Under the pieces are notes generated by a model that did no database searches, had not been told where the DNA came from, and saw only the letters and a list, made by a program, of their open reading frames with translations. A program made the position numbers and the translations under genes. Positions 16,053 to 26,800 of a stretch of DNA of 64,000 nt are shown piece after piece. Positions within the stretch are counted from its first letter, which is position 1. Every line of letters starts with the position of its first letter. This DNA is from an uncultured Prevotellaceae bacterium (lineage in GTDB: Bacteria > Bacteroidota > Bacteroidia > Bacteroidales > Bacteroidaceae), in contig CACYXD010000010.1 in the NCBI GenBank assembly GCA_902778255.1, positions 40,165 to 104,164 on the forward strand, written 5' to 3'.

Positions 16053-19000
16053 AGAAGCGCCTGAAACATATTGCCATCGGAGCCGTAGTCGCGGTGATTG
16101 CCATCCTGGCCCTGCCACTGCTCATCTATGTGCCGCCCATCCAGAACTGGCTGGTGCAGCAGGTGGCGAGTGTTGCTTCTGAAAAGACGGGCTTCGACAT
16201 CAGCATCGAGCATATCGATCTGAGTTTCCCCCTCGACCTTGGCGTTGACGGCATCACCGTGGTTCAACGAGGCGACACCATCGCCGACATCCGCAGGGCC
16301 GTCGTGGATGTAGCCTTCCTGCCCTTGCTAGAAGGTGATGTAGCTATCGACGACATTGAGCTACACGATGCCCACATCAACACCCTCGACCTTATCAGCG
16401 ATGTTCAGGTGAAGGGTGGCTTAGGACTTTTCACGCTGAGTCCCAGCAAGATACAACTGACCAACAGCCACGTCAAACTGGGCGATGCCCTGCTTTCCGA
16501 TGCCGACATCACTGTGCTGCTCAGCGACACTGCCGCCGTTGACACCACCGAATCCGAGCCCCTACCCTGGCTCATCGATGTGAACCACATCAACATTCAA
16601 CACTCCACATTCAACATCCACCTCCCTGGCGACTCGATGCTCATCGGCTTGAGTGCCGAGCAGATGCTGGCTGAAGGCGGACGTATCAACCTGGCCGACG
16701 AGCACTACGCCGTGGAGACGTTCTCATGGCAGAACGGCACGTTCCTCTTCGACATGCCCTACGAGCCCCGCATGGAACCAGGCCTGCTGGACTACTTCCA
16801 CATGGATGTGAGCGACATCAACTGGACCATCGACTCCCTGCTCTATGCCAGTCCGATTACCAATATGAACGTGCGCCACGCAGCGATGAAAGACATCTGT
16901 GGCCTGACTATCAACGAGTTGAAAGGCCCCGTCACCCTCGACGACCGAGGCATCCGCCTGCCCAGTCTGACCCTCCAGACCCCCTTCACCAACATCTACG
17001 GAAGAGCCGATGTTGACTTCAACATTGCCGACTCCATCGCCCCTGGACAGATGGACGTCGTGCTGGATGCCCTGATGGGCAAGCAGGACGTGGCCTGGTT
17101 CTACAACGGCATCAGCCTGAGCCGACTGCCCGACTGGCCCCTGCATCTCAAGGGCGAGGTGAAAGGCAACCTGCAACACACCACCTTCGACATTCAACAG
17201 CTGTCATGGCCCACGCTGCTGGAAGCCAATGCCCGCGGCACCATCGACAACATGCTGGACACCGACCATCTGAAGGCCGATGCCGAACTCTATGCCAAGG
17301 CCTACAACCTGCAGCCCCTACTGGCCACCTTCGATGTGAAGAGCAATGATTTCCGCATTCCCTCGGGTCTCAGCATTGCGGGCGATGTCCATGCCGACGG
17401 TCCCCGCTACACCACCAGTCTGCTGGCTCGCGAGGGCAAGGGCACGGCAAAGCTCAGCGCCTTTTTCGATGCCAACCAGCTGGCCTACGATGCCCAGGCC
17501 AATGTGCAAGATGTGGACCTGAGCCACTTCCTGCCCACCCTGCCACTCTCAACGCTCAACACCCAGCTCTCCGTTGCCGGCAAGGGCACCGACTTCCTTC
17601 AGAACGCCACCTGGTTTAATGCCGACGTCAACATCCAACACTTAGGCTACGAACAGCGCAACCTGGAGGATATCAAGCTGCAGGCTCACGTCAAGAACAG
17701 GCACACCATGATCGACCTGCTGTCGTGCAACAACTTCGTTGACGGCACGCTCAACATGGATGCCACCCTCGACAAGGATGGGAAGACCGACTGGCTCCAC
17801 TCCACGCTGTCGATGGAGATGAGTCATATCGACCTCTACGCCCTGGGCATCGTGACCGACCCGCTGACCATCGGTCTGGCGGGCGACTTCGAGGTGACGA
17901 CCAATATGGACGACAGCCACAAACTGAGCGGCCTCGTCGACCGTATCTCGCTGCGCGACTCCGTCAAGGTCTATCGCCCTGAGAAGGTGGGCATCCTGAT
18001 GAACCTGAACCCCGACACCACCTACCTGCGGGCACAGAGCGGCACGCTCATCATCAAGCTCGATGCCAGCGGCGCCTACCAGCCACTCTTCGCGCAGCTC
18101 TCGGCCCTGGGCGACAGCGTCGTGTCGCAGTTCAACCGCCGTGTCATCGACCAGCTGGCACTGAAACAGATGTTGCCCACGACCCGCCTCTACCTGAGCA
18201 GCGGACGCGACAACCCCATGTCCGACTTCCTGAAATCAGTGGCCAACACCGATTTCAAGGAGTTGCTCATCGACATCAACACCTCGCCCGCCACGGGCAT
18301 CAACGGCGAGGCCCACCTCTTCAGTCTCAATGCCGACTCCACCCGCATCGACACCATCTATGTGACGCTGAAGGACCGTCCCAACCGCGGACTCACCTTC
18401 CAGAGCCGTGTGGCCAACAACAGGCGCAACCCCCAGTTCGTCTTCACCGCCCTGGCCGACGGACATATCCAGGAGCACGGTCTCACCCTGGGCATCCGTT
18501 TCTTTGACGACAAAAACCAGCTGGGCCTGCGCATCGGCTCGAAGATCGATATGGAAGACAACGGCCTGCGCTTCCACCTGCTGCCCAGCAATCCCACCAT
18601 CGGCTATCGCGTCTTCACGCTTAACGACGACAACTACCTGTTCCTCCAGAACAACCTGCGCCTGCAGGCCAAGGTCAACCTGCTGGCCGACGATGGCACT
18701 GGCGTCAGGGTCTATTCCGAAGACCAGGACTCCACCCTGCTGCAAGACCTCACCGTCAGCCTTAACCGCTTCGACCTGGACAAGGTCACCGCCGCCATCC
18801 CCTACGTGCCCCATATCACGGGTATGCTCGATGGCGACTACCACCTGATGATGGACGAGAAGAAGCAGATCTCCGTAGCCAGCGACATGCAGGTCAGGGA
18901 TATGACCTACGAGAGCTGTCCTATGGGCAACCTCAGCACCGAGTTCGTCTATATGCAGCGCGAGGACGACACCCACGCCGTCGAGGGGTCGCTGGCCCAG

Positions 19001-20710
19001 AACGGACGCGAGGTGATGACCTTCACCGGCAACTACCGCAACAAGAAGGTGACCGATGGCCACGAGCATGTCGATGGCACGCTGACCCTCTTGCGGGCAC
19101 CCCTCGACCTGCTCAACGGCTTCATTCCCGACCAGATCATTGGTTTCGAGGGCTTTGCCGAAGGCGAGATGAGCGTGGTGGGCTCGCTCAGCAAACCCGA
19201 TGTCAACGGTGAGCTCTATGTCGATTCCGCCTTCCTCATCAGTCAGCCCTACGGCATCCGTATGCGCTTCGACAACGACCCCGTGCGCATCCAGCAGTCC
19301 AAGCTCCTGCTCGAGAACTTCACCATGTATGCCTACAACGACAACCCGCTGAACATCATGGGCAACATCGACTTCAGCGACCTGGACCACATGACCATGG
19401 ACCTGAGGATGCGAGCCACCAACTATCAGTTAATCAATTCCAAGCAGACGGCCAAGTCGATAGCCTACGGCAAGGGCTACGTCAATTTCTATGCTGTCAT
19501 GAATGGTCCGTTGGAACATCTGAAGATGCGGGGCCGACTCGACGTCTTGGGCACCACCGACCTCACCTACCTGCTGCTCGACTCGCCCCTCTCTACCAAC
19601 AACCAGTTGGACGAGCTGGTGAAGTTCACCGACTTCAGCGACACCACCCAGACCGTCGTCCAGCGCCCTGCCCCTGGCGGACTCGACATGGACCTGCGCC
19701 TCAACATCGATCCTGGCGTCCACGTGAAATGCGGACTCAATCCCGACCTGAGCAACTATGTCGATCTCTTCGGAGGCGGCGAGCTGCGCATGGTCTATAA
19801 CAATATCGACGACCTGCGCCTCACGGGGCGCTACACGCTCAGCAGCGGCGAGATGAAATACTCGCTGCCCGTCATCCCCCTGAAGACCTTCAGCATCCAG
19901 GACGGCAGCTACGTGGAGTTCACTGGCGAGGCCATGGACCCCACCCTCCATATCACCGCCACCGAGCACACCACCGCCAACGTGGGTCAGGAGGGCGAGC
20001 AGTCGCGCAGCGTGGCCTTCAACTGCGGTGTGGCCATCACCGGCACGCTCAACAACATGGGACTGGAGTTTATCATCGAGGCCCCCGAGGACTATACCGT
20101 CAACAGCGAGCTCAGCGCCCTGTCCACCGAGCAGCGCAGCAAACTCGCCGTCACCATGCTCACCACGGGCATGTATCTGGCCGACGGCAACACCAGCGGC
20201 TTCTCCATGAACTCCGCCCTCAGCTCGTTCCTCGAGAGCGAGATCAACAATATCACCGGCAACGCCCTCAAGAGCGTCGATCTGAGCGTAGGACTTAACA
20301 ACACCACCGACGCTGCAGGCCAGTCGCACACCGACTACTCGTTCAAGTTTGCCAAACGCTTCTGGAACAACCGCCTGAAGGTGCAGATTGGCGGCAAGGT
20401 ATCGTCGGGCAACGAGGCTGCCGCGCAGACCGGCCAGAACCAGTCGTTCTTCGACAATGTCACCATGGAGTATCGCCTCAGTCCCTCAAGCAACCAGTAT
20501 GTCAAGCTGTTCTACGACCAGAACTCCTACGACTGGCTCGAGGGCTACACCAGCAAATACGGTGGCGGCTATATCTGGAAGAAGAAACTGCAGACGCTTA
20601 GCGAGCTCCTCAAGCCTACCCCCACCACACCTCTCCGTGAAGGTGGTATGCGACGCATGACCAATGACTCCATAAGGACTCAACGCCCACAACGAGATGA
20701 AAACAGATAG
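16049..20710 (+). CDS. tamB: TamB-like translocation/assembly module protein
   Basis: This 1553-aa protein has one N-terminal membrane anchor (IAIGAVVAVIAILALPLLIYV, about residues 8-28). It continues as a very long beta-repeat body typical of AsmA/TamB proteins and ends in the conserved DUF490 domain. That domain includes LRMVYNNIDDLRLTGRYTLSSG and the terminal FAKRFWNNRLKVQIGGKVS segment. TamB spans the periplasm and works with an outer-membrane Omp85 protein in barrel assembly or phospholipid transport. Its start overlaps the rluA stop by 4 bp, and its end overlaps the TamA-like gene by 14 bp, so translation is likely coupled. The coding sequence is GC-richer than its neighbours. Confidence 0.92.
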   Translation: MKKRLKHIAIGAVVAVIAILALPLLIYVPPIQNWLVQQVASVASEKTGFDISIEHIDLSFPLDLGVDGITVVQRGDTIADIRRAVVDVAFLPLLEGDVAIDDIELHDAHINTLDLISDVQVKGGLGLFTLSPSKIQLTNSHVKLGDALLSDADITVLLSDTAAVDTTESEPLPWLIDVNHINIQHSTFNIHLPGDSMLIGLSAEQMLAEGGRINLADEHYAVETFSWQNGTFLFDMPYEPRMEPGLLDYFHMDVSDINWTIDSLLYASPITNMNVRHAAMKDICGLTINELKGPVTLDDRGIRLPSLTLQTPFTNIYGRADVDFNIADSIAPGQMDVVLDALMGKQDVAWFYNGISLSRLPDWPLHLKGEVKGNLQHTTFDIQQLSWPTLLEANARGTIDNMLDTDHLKADAELYAKAYNLQPLLATFDVKSNDFRIPSGLSIAGDVHADGPRYTTSLLAREGKGTAKLSAFFDANQLAYDAQANVQDVDLSHFLPTLPLSTLNTQLSVAGKGTDFLQNATWFNADVNIQHLGYEQRNLEDIKLQAHVKNRHTMIDLLSCNNFVDGTLNMDATLDKDGKTDWLHSTLSMEMSHIDLYALGIVTDPLTIGLAGDFEVTTNMDDSHKLSGLVDRISLRDSVKVYRPEKVGILMNLNPDTTYLRAQSGTLIIKLDASGAYQPLFAQLSALGDSVVSQFNRRVIDQLALKQMLPTTRLYLSSGRDNPMSDFLKSVANTDFKELLIDINTSPATGINGEAHLFSLNADSTRIDTIYVTLKDRPNRGLTFQSRVANNRRNPQFVFTALADGHIQEHGLTLGIRFFDDKNQLGLRIGSKIDMEDNGLRFHLLPSNPTIGYRVFTLNDDNYLFLQNNLRLQAKVNLLADDGTGVRVYSEDQDSTLLQDLTVSLNRFDLDKVTAAIPYVPHITGMLDGDYHLMMDEKKQISVASDMQVRDMTYESCPMGNLSTEFVYMQREDDTHAVEGSLAQNGREVMTFTGNYRNKKVTDGHEHVDGTLTLLRAPLDLLNGFIPDQIIGFEGFAEGEMSVVGSLSKPDVNGELYVDSAFLISQPYGIRMRFDNDPVRIQQSKLLLENFTMYAYNDNPLNIMGNIDFSDLDHMTMDLRMRATNYQLINSKQTAKSIAYGKGYVNFYAVMNGPLEHLKMRGRLDVLGTTDLTYLLLDSPLSTNNQLDELVKFTDFSDTTQTVVQRPAPGGLDMDLRLNIDPGVHVKCGLNPDLSNYVDLFGGGELRMVYNNIDDLRLTGRYTLSSGEMKYSLPVIPLKTFSIQDGSYVEFTGEAMDPTLHITATEHTTANVGQEGEQSRSVAFNCGVAITGTLNNMGLEFIIEAPEDYTVNSELSALSTEQRSKLAVTMLTTGMYLADGNTSGFSMNSALSSFLESEINNITGNALKSVDLSVGLNNTTDAAGQSHTDYSFKFAKRFWNNRLKVQIGGKVSSGNEAAAQTGQNQSFFDNVTMEYRLSPSSNQYVKLFYDQNSYDWLEGYTSKYGGGYIWKKKLQTLSELLKPTPTTPLREGGMRRMTNDSIRTQRPQRDENR

Positions 20711-23138
20711 AACACACATATCGACATTCCTCATCAAGGGGGTATGCGTAGGACTTCTCCTACTCATTCTCTCGGCCTGCTCTACCACCAAGTTGGTGCC
20801 CGACGACGACCAGCTCTTTATCGGTCTGACCAAGATTGATTATAAGAACTACGTCGATGACGACAACTTCGTCACCACGCAGGAAGAGGTAGAGGCAGCG
20901 CTGGCAACAGCCCCCAACGGAGCCCTTTTCGGCAGCAGCTACTACCGCTCGCCCATCCAGTACCGCCTGTGGATCTACAACTACGCCTACGGCTCCAGTG
21001 GTAAGTTCAAGCAGTGGCTCAACCGCTCCTTCGGCAAGGCCCCCGTGCTGATGAGTCAGGTCAACCCTGCCCTGCGTGCCTCCGTGGCCCAGTCGGTGCT
21101 CCGCAAGAACGGCTATCTGCATGGCTCGGTGAGCTATGAAGAAAAGCCACGGCGCAACCCCAAGAAGATGAAGATAGGTTACACCGTAACCCTCGACACC
21201 GTCTTTACCATCGACACGCTGAGTTACGTCAACTTCCCCCCGCGGATGCAGGCCCTCATCGATTCTACTCTAAGCGAAGCCCAAGCCAAGAAAGGCGACC
21301 CCTTCAATGTGGCTACCCTCGATGCAGAGCGTACCCGCCTGAGCCAACTGTTCCGCAATAACGGCTACTATTACTATCAGTCCGGCTATGCCAGTTATCT
21401 GGCCGACACGTTCGATGTGCGCAATCGTGCCAAGATGCGCCTCCAACTGGCCGACTCGCTGCCCCCGCAGGCCCTGCATCCCTGGTATGTAGGCAATATC
21501 CGGATGCAACTGCGCCAGACGGCGCGCCAACAGATGACCGACAGCATAGGGCGCCGCTTCCTAAAGATTTTCTATGGCACAGGCAAGAAATATGCCCCCA
21601 TCAGTCCGCGTGTCATCCTTCGCGAACTGAAGTTGCGCCCCCGCCGCCTGTTCAGCTACAGCGACTACACCGAGTCCGTTCAGAAGATCAATGGCTCGGG
21701 CGTCTTCTCTTCCGTCGATCTGCAGTTCACCCCGCGCGACCGCGACACCCTCGACCTCACGCTCAACTGCACCTTCGACAAGCCGTGGGATGTCTATCTG
21801 GAGACCAACTTCGTCAACCGCACCATCGGGCGCATGGGCCCCGAGCTGAAGCTGGGCTTCACCCGCCGCAACGTGTTCCGCGGTGGCGAGAAACTCGATG
21901 TCAACCTCCACGGCTCGTATGAGTGGCAGACCAGCTCACAGGAGTCCAACATGAACACCTACCAGTATGGTGCCGATGTCTCGGTGGAGTTTCCCCGCAT
22001 CCTGCTACCCTTCACCAGCGACAGTCCTAAGCGCGACAAGGACGGACGCCTCCGTCGCGACAAGAACGGACGAGTAAAACGTCCCCGCCAGTTCTATGCC
22101 ACCCCCTGGACCATTGCCAAGGTCTCTACCGACATCATCAACCGCCCCGACTACTACAAGATGCACATCGTCAGTGGCGAGTGGACCTACCGCTGGCAGC
22201 CCCGCGAGAGCCAGCGCCACGAGTTCTCGCCCCTCACGCTGAAATATCAGTTTATCAACACCCGCACCGCCCAGTTCAACCAGCTCCTGCAGCAGAACCC
22301 CTATCTTATGACCTCGATGGACGACTACTTCGTGCCCAAGATGCGCTACACCTTCACCTACCAGGGCTCTGCCAAGCGCCACCACTCGCCCGTGCGCTGG
22401 GAGACCACCGTCGAGGAGTCGGGCAATGCCGTAGCCCTCTACGACGTGCTCATCCAGGGCCATGGGTGGAACCAGAAAGAAAAGACCCTTTTCAAAAACC
22501 CCTACTCCCAGTATGTCAAGCTCGAGACCGACCTCACCAAGACGTGGCCCCTCGATGCCAAGTCGCAGCTGGTGGGTCATATCAACGCTGGTGTGATGTG
22601 GTGCTACGGCAACTCCGCCGAGGCGCCCTTCAGCGAGCGTTTCTATGTGGGCGGTGCCAACAGCATCCGTGCCTTCACCGTGCGCAGCATAGGCCCTGGC
22701 GCCTACCCCTCGCTGGGCGGCGTTGGCAACCGCCAGATGTCGTACCTGCTGCAAAACGGCGACTCCAAGCTGGTGCTCAACCTCGAATACCGCCGCCAGC
22801 TCTTCGGCAGCCTCTATGGCGCCCTCTTCCTCGACGCAGGCAACATCTGGAGCACCAGCGACTACACCCTCACCGCCGATGCCTCCTCAGATCAGACCTT
22901 CGTCAACCAGTGGAACAGCGACGTCTCCGACATCAAGTTCCGCCCCTCGCGCCTGTTCACCCAACTGGCCACCGGCACTGGCCTCGGCCTGCGCTACGAC
23001 ATGGACTTCCTCGTGATCCGCGTCGACTGGGGCTTTGGCCTCCACCTGCCCTACGACACTGGCAAAAAGGGCTACTTCAACATACCCCGCTTCAAGGATA
23101 TGCACGCCCTGCACCTCGCCATCGGGTACCCGTTCTGA
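20697..23138 (+). CDS. tamL: TamA/BamA-type outer-membrane lipoprotein (TamL)
   Basis: This 813-aa Omp85-superfamily protein starts with a lipoprotein signal (LLLLILSACSTTKLVPDDD, lipobox Cys about residue 28), which distinguishes the Bacteroidota TamL from proteobacterial TamA. POTRA-like repeats (about 40-330) precede a C-terminal 16-strand barrel. The barrel contains FYVGGANSIRAFTVRSIGPG, the family's conserved (G/V)RGF-type loop in the form SIRAF. The last strand ends in HLAIGYPF with a terminal Phe, as expected for Bam substrates. With the coupled TamB it likely forms a periplasm-spanning assembly complex. A terminator-like hairpin follows at 23197. Confidence 0.92.
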   Translation: MKTDRTHISTFLIKGVCVGLLLLILSACSTTKLVPDDDQLFIGLTKIDYKNYVDDDNFVTTQEEVEAALATAPNGALFGSSYYRSPIQYRLWIYNYAYGSSGKFKQWLNRSFGKAPVLMSQVNPALRASVAQSVLRKNGYLHGSVSYEEKPRRNPKKMKIGYTVTLDTVFTIDTLSYVNFPPRMQALIDSTLSEAQAKKGDPFNVATLDAERTRLSQLFRNNGYYYYQSGYASYLADTFDVRNRAKMRLQLADSLPPQALHPWYVGNIRMQLRQTARQQMTDSIGRRFLKIFYGTGKKYAPISPRVILRELKLRPRRLFSYSDYTESVQKINGSGVFSSVDLQFTPRDRDTLDLTLNCTFDKPWDVYLETNFVNRTIGRMGPELKLGFTRRNVFRGGEKLDVNLHGSYEWQTSSQESNMNTYQYGADVSVEFPRILLPFTSDSPKRDKDGRLRRDKNGRVKRPRQFYATPWTIAKVSTDIINRPDYYKMHIVSGEWTYRWQPRESQRHEFSPLTLKYQFINTRTAQFNQLLQQNPYLMTSMDDYFVPKMRYTFTYQGSAKRHHSPVRWETTVEESGNAVALYDVLIQGHGWNQKEKTLFKNPYSQYVKLETDLTKTWPLDAKSQLVGHINAGVMWCYGNSAEAPFSERFYVGGANSIRAFTVRSIGPGAYPSLGGVGNRQMSYLLQNGDSKLVLNLEYRRQLFGSLYGALFLDAGNIWSTSDYTLTADASSDQTFVNQWNSDVSDIKFRPSRLFTQLATGTGLGLRYDMDFLVIRVDWGFGLHLPYDTGKKGYFNIPRFKDMHALHLAIGYPF

Positions 23139-23142
23139 TTTG

Positions 23143-23306
23143 ACCCAGTTGTCACTTGTCACTTGTCACAAAATTCTCGCTTCTGGAATAAATAAAGGGC
23201 TTCCGAGAAATCGGGAGCCCTTAGTATAGTCAGGTATACATGCATACACCTGCAGTGCTATCACGTTCCGCGCGGTGGTGTGACAAATGACAAATGACAA
23301 CTGGGT
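23143..23306. mobile_element. MITE-like element with 28-bp inverted ends
   Basis: The ends (23143-23170 and 23279-23306) are inverted repeats of 28 bp with two mismatches, each built of TTGTCAC or TTGTCAT heptamers after ACCCAG. The 164-bp interior has no ORF and contains a hairpin with a GAAA loop (23197-23220) and a CACCTGCA motif. It lies 4 bp after the tamL stop. No transposase is present here. Confidence 0.55.
23197..23220 (+). terminator. Terminator-like hairpin downstream of tamL
   Basis: Stem GGGCTTCCGA / TCGGGAGCCC with a GAAA tetraloop (one G-T pair) and a short T run. It is carried inside the repeat and would serve the tamB-tamL transcript. Confidence 0.6.
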
Positions 23307-23398
23307 CTGCGCAGAACCGAAAAATCCGTTGAAAAAGTTTTAAGTTTATATTATATATAAATATATATAATATTAACTTAACTCAAACCCCGAAAATT

Positions 23399-23506
23399 TC
23401 CAGTTGTCACTTGTCACTTGTCCTAAAATTCTCGCTTCTGGAATAAATAAAGGACTTCCGAGAAATCGGAAGCTTTTTTCATAGTCATACACCTGCATAC
23501 ACCTGC
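23399..23506. repeat. Second, partial copy of the 23.1-kb repeat
   Basis: About 108 bp repeats the left part of the preceding element nearly base for base: the CCAGTTGTCACTTGTCAC start, the CTCGCTTCTGGAATAAATAA stretch and the GAAA-loop hairpin, then two CACCTGCA units. The right inverted end is absent. Confidence 0.6.
23455..23479 (+). terminator. Intrinsic terminator in second repeat copy
   Basis: Stem CTTCCGA / TCGGAAG with the same GAAA loop, followed by six T residues (23474-23479). Confidence 0.6.
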
Positions 23507-23590
23507 AATATGAGTAGTCTGCGGCAGAACATGCCGAGATAAGATAAAGATTCGCGCGCGAAAATGAGGATGTGCCCGTTCGCAGGTCAC

Positions 23591-23625
23591 GAGCACGCCG
23601 TTCGCGACCCGCGAATGACGTGCTC
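23591..23625. repeat. GC-rich two-tier hairpin in the repeat region
   Basis: Outer arms GAGCACG/CGTGCTC and inner arms TTCGCG/CGCGAA form a cruciform-capable stem. The 15-mer GTTCGCGACCCGCGA (23600-23614) recurs inverted at 63732-63746. Around it, 23507-23770 contains no supported gene. Confidence 0.5.
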
Positions 23626-23771
23626 GTCATCCGTGAACGGCATGCTCCTCTCCCTCGAACCCTAAGTTCCCGTTTTTTTGACTTAATGATATTGCCTCAC
23701 AAAGAATAGACAACAGATAACTAGGTGATTCTATTCACATTTTTCTAAAAAAAATAATAGGGGGAATCGGC

Positions 23772-23800
23772 TTGTTTTTGAAATATTTTATGTATCTTTG
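23772..23800 (+). promoter_or_regulatory. Promoter of LRR-dockerin-cohesin operon
   Basis: TTG (23772-23774) and TATCTTTG (23793-23800) with 18 bp between. About 75 nt of leader precedes the LRR gene start. Confidence 0.7.
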
Positions 23801-23879
23801 CAGCGGAGTAGGAGAAATCCGCTACGAACAACTGAAAAGCAAAAGAATAAGAACAATAATAACTAAAAACAATATCATT

Positions 23880-26800
23880 ATGAAGAAACTATCTTTACTT
23901 TCAATTCTATTGTGTACCTGTCTGATACAGGCATTTGCCTATGAATGGACAGACGGTAACGGTGTAACGTGGACGTTCAGTCAACAAAATTATTCGTGGG
24001 ACGAGAACGGTGTGAATACCAATCATAAGCTATGGACTATTACTGGCGTTGCCAACTATGGTGACGAGGTGGTCGTACCTGAAACGGTGTATGATGGTGT
24101 AACGCCTTATACCGTTGAGGCGATTTACGGTGGCTTGTTTAAAGACAATCTCACGCTGAATAGTGTTACTCTGCCCACTACCATTAAACTGATTAGCGGT
24201 AGCGCCTTTCAAGGCTGTACAGCCCTGACTACGATTACAGGAACTGCCAACTGTGAACAAATTGGGCACGACGCATTTAATGGCTGCTCCAGCTTAAGCT
24301 CTATCGACCTTACTAACTGTTTGCACATTCGTTACTATGCATTTTACAATTGCAACAGTCTGACGACCATAGGCAGTCTCGCCAACTGCAGTATAATTGA
24401 GCATGAAGCTTTCCGATGCTGCAAAAAGTTGGAAGAGGTTGATTTGTCGAGTATAGTTAGTATCGGTGAATATGCGTTTGAGGACTGCAGCGCCTTGGAA
24501 AGCGTTGGTGACATTTCGGCATTTACGACCATTCCGAATGGCTTGTTTAATGGTTGCACCAAGCTCGGCAATGTAAGCATTCCCAATGTAACTGCCATCG
24601 GTAATAATGCATTCTATGGCTGTTCGTCTATCACAGAGCTGACGCTACCAAAGGTGAATACGATTGGCGAAAATGCTTTTGCTGGCTGTTCGTCACTCAA
24701 TGCTCCTAACATCACTTCTACAGAACTGACCAGTATTGGCTCTAACGCATTTAATATGCCAGGAATCATTACGCTGATGGGCACAACACCAGCAACATTA
24801 GCATCAAATAATGCCTTTGGATCATTGATGGTAGTGCGTGTGCCCGATGCTGCTGTTGCTGATTATCGTGCCGCAGATAAGTGGAGCGACTTTAAGGCTC
24901 GTATCGTAGGCATCAGTACTCAGTTAGACTATAATGTAAATGTGACAGCCATGACCAACAAGTCTGCCCTGATCGAAGCGATTGGTGAGGACAATACAGG
25001 CCTGGTGGTATCGCTGAAGATAACAGGTGATATTAATGGTTATGATATTATGGCCATGCGTAATAAGATGGACAATCTGCATTATATTGACCTGAGCGAT
25101 GCTAATATCGTAGCAAATGACTATGAGTATTATACTGGTTGTCATACAGAAGACAATATCCTTGGTGAAAATAGTTTCCGTGAATTGACGAAATTAGTTG
25201 AAGTCAAGTTACCCAAGACGATTACAAGTATCGGAAGCAACGCTTTTTATGCTTGCCGCAATCTGAAGAATGTAGTATTCCAGACTGGTACGGAAAGTAT
25301 TGGTAATGATGCATTCCGAGGTTGTGGAAATCTTGCAAAATTAGAATTGAAAGCTGGGTTAAAGAGTATTGGAAATGGTGCTTTCAGTGGTAATTACTAC
25401 TGGATTGGAGATGACCTCATATTAGGTATTGCACCAAAGTTTGAAGAAGTAATATTGCCTGAAGGATTGGAAACCATAGGCAAAGAAGCCTTTGATCATA
25501 ATTTTAATCTTAAACGGATTGCCTTCCCTTCTACTTTGAAGACAATAGGAGCTAATGCTTTTCATAGTTGTAATCAATTAGGTAGCATCAGTCTGCCAAC
25601 GAGTCTGCAAAGTATTCCTGGAGAAGCCTTCCGGGGTTGCAGTAGCTTGACGGAGGTGAGGATTCCGAGCACTATCACTTCGATTGGCGACTATGCTTTC
25701 TCTGGTTGTTCACTGCTCAACGATGTCTATACCTACATCGTAGAGCCTACACAGATTAACATGAACACATTCAGCACCTATACTTCGGCTACACTACATG
25801 TGCCTACCACCAGCTATTACAACTACTATTACGACACAGAATGGAGCCAGTTCCGTGAATTGCAGACCTTCGATGCTGAATACGAATATTTCTATCTGAA
25901 CAATGATTTCATCATTACTGATGATCAGGGCACCATTCAGGGCGAAGGTGGGGATGATCCTGACGTCGATCTGTACCCTGGCTCTGGACTGATTGTAGAG
26001 ACAACAGACGATCAGGAACTGGATGAAGTACACATCAAGGTAGATGGTGACAAGGCAGGCTCAATCATTGCTGATGATAATATCAAAGCCAACAAGGTGT
26101 ATTTCGATATCACCATCAAAGGCGGACGCTGGTACTTCCTGTCGTTCCCCTTCCGTGTGAATATCACTAACATCACCGCTCCTGGCGCGTATGTGTTCCG
26201 TTACTATAGTGGTGCCAATCGTGCCAACGGCTTGACAGGCTGGCTGAACTGGTTGGAAAGCTGGCTGTTGCCTGGTCAGGGATATATCTTCCAGTGTGCC
26301 AAGAGTGGCGTGCTGTCATTGTGCGTGGAGAAGGCTGACATGAATTGGAAGGCAGAAAACCGTCCGCAAAATTTGGAACAGCACCAAGCCGACCTGGCAG
26401 AGAATGCGTCGTGGAACTTTATGGGTAACCCACACACCTCTTATTATGACATTGACAAGACTGGTTACACGCAGCCTATCACGGTATGGAACGGCAGCAG
26501 CTATGAGGCCGTGCGTCCCGGTGACGATGACTACAGACTAAGTCCATTCGAGGGATTCTTCGTTCAGAAGCCTGATGGTGTGAACGAGATGAACTTCCCC
26601 GCAGGCAACCCAGCAACAGATGGCCGCAGCACCTATAGCCAGTGGAAGTCTGGTGCGCACAGTCGCGCTGAAGCTCGTCACGCTAAGGGTGTAGATGTGG
26701 ATCGACAGCTGATTAACCTGACGCTGACTGATGGCACTTCTACTGATAAGACCCGCGTTGTATTCAATGAAAAGCAGAGCCTGAGCTACGAAATAGCTTG

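Noticed and set aside
18236-19390. Long antisense open frame within tamB, and similar frames at 8701, 19430, 22005 and 32415
   Set aside because: They are opposite strongly supported genes, have biased low-complexity composition and lack motifs or promoters.
23149-23480. TTGTCAC repeats considered as a CRISPR array
   Set aside because: The heptamers are directly adjacent without spacers, flank a single interior and recur as inverted ends; no cas genes are present.
26041-26075. VDGDKAGSI in the LRR protein as a dockerin repeat
   Set aside because: Only one short acidic motif, no second copy and no DxDxDxxxxxxD spacing.
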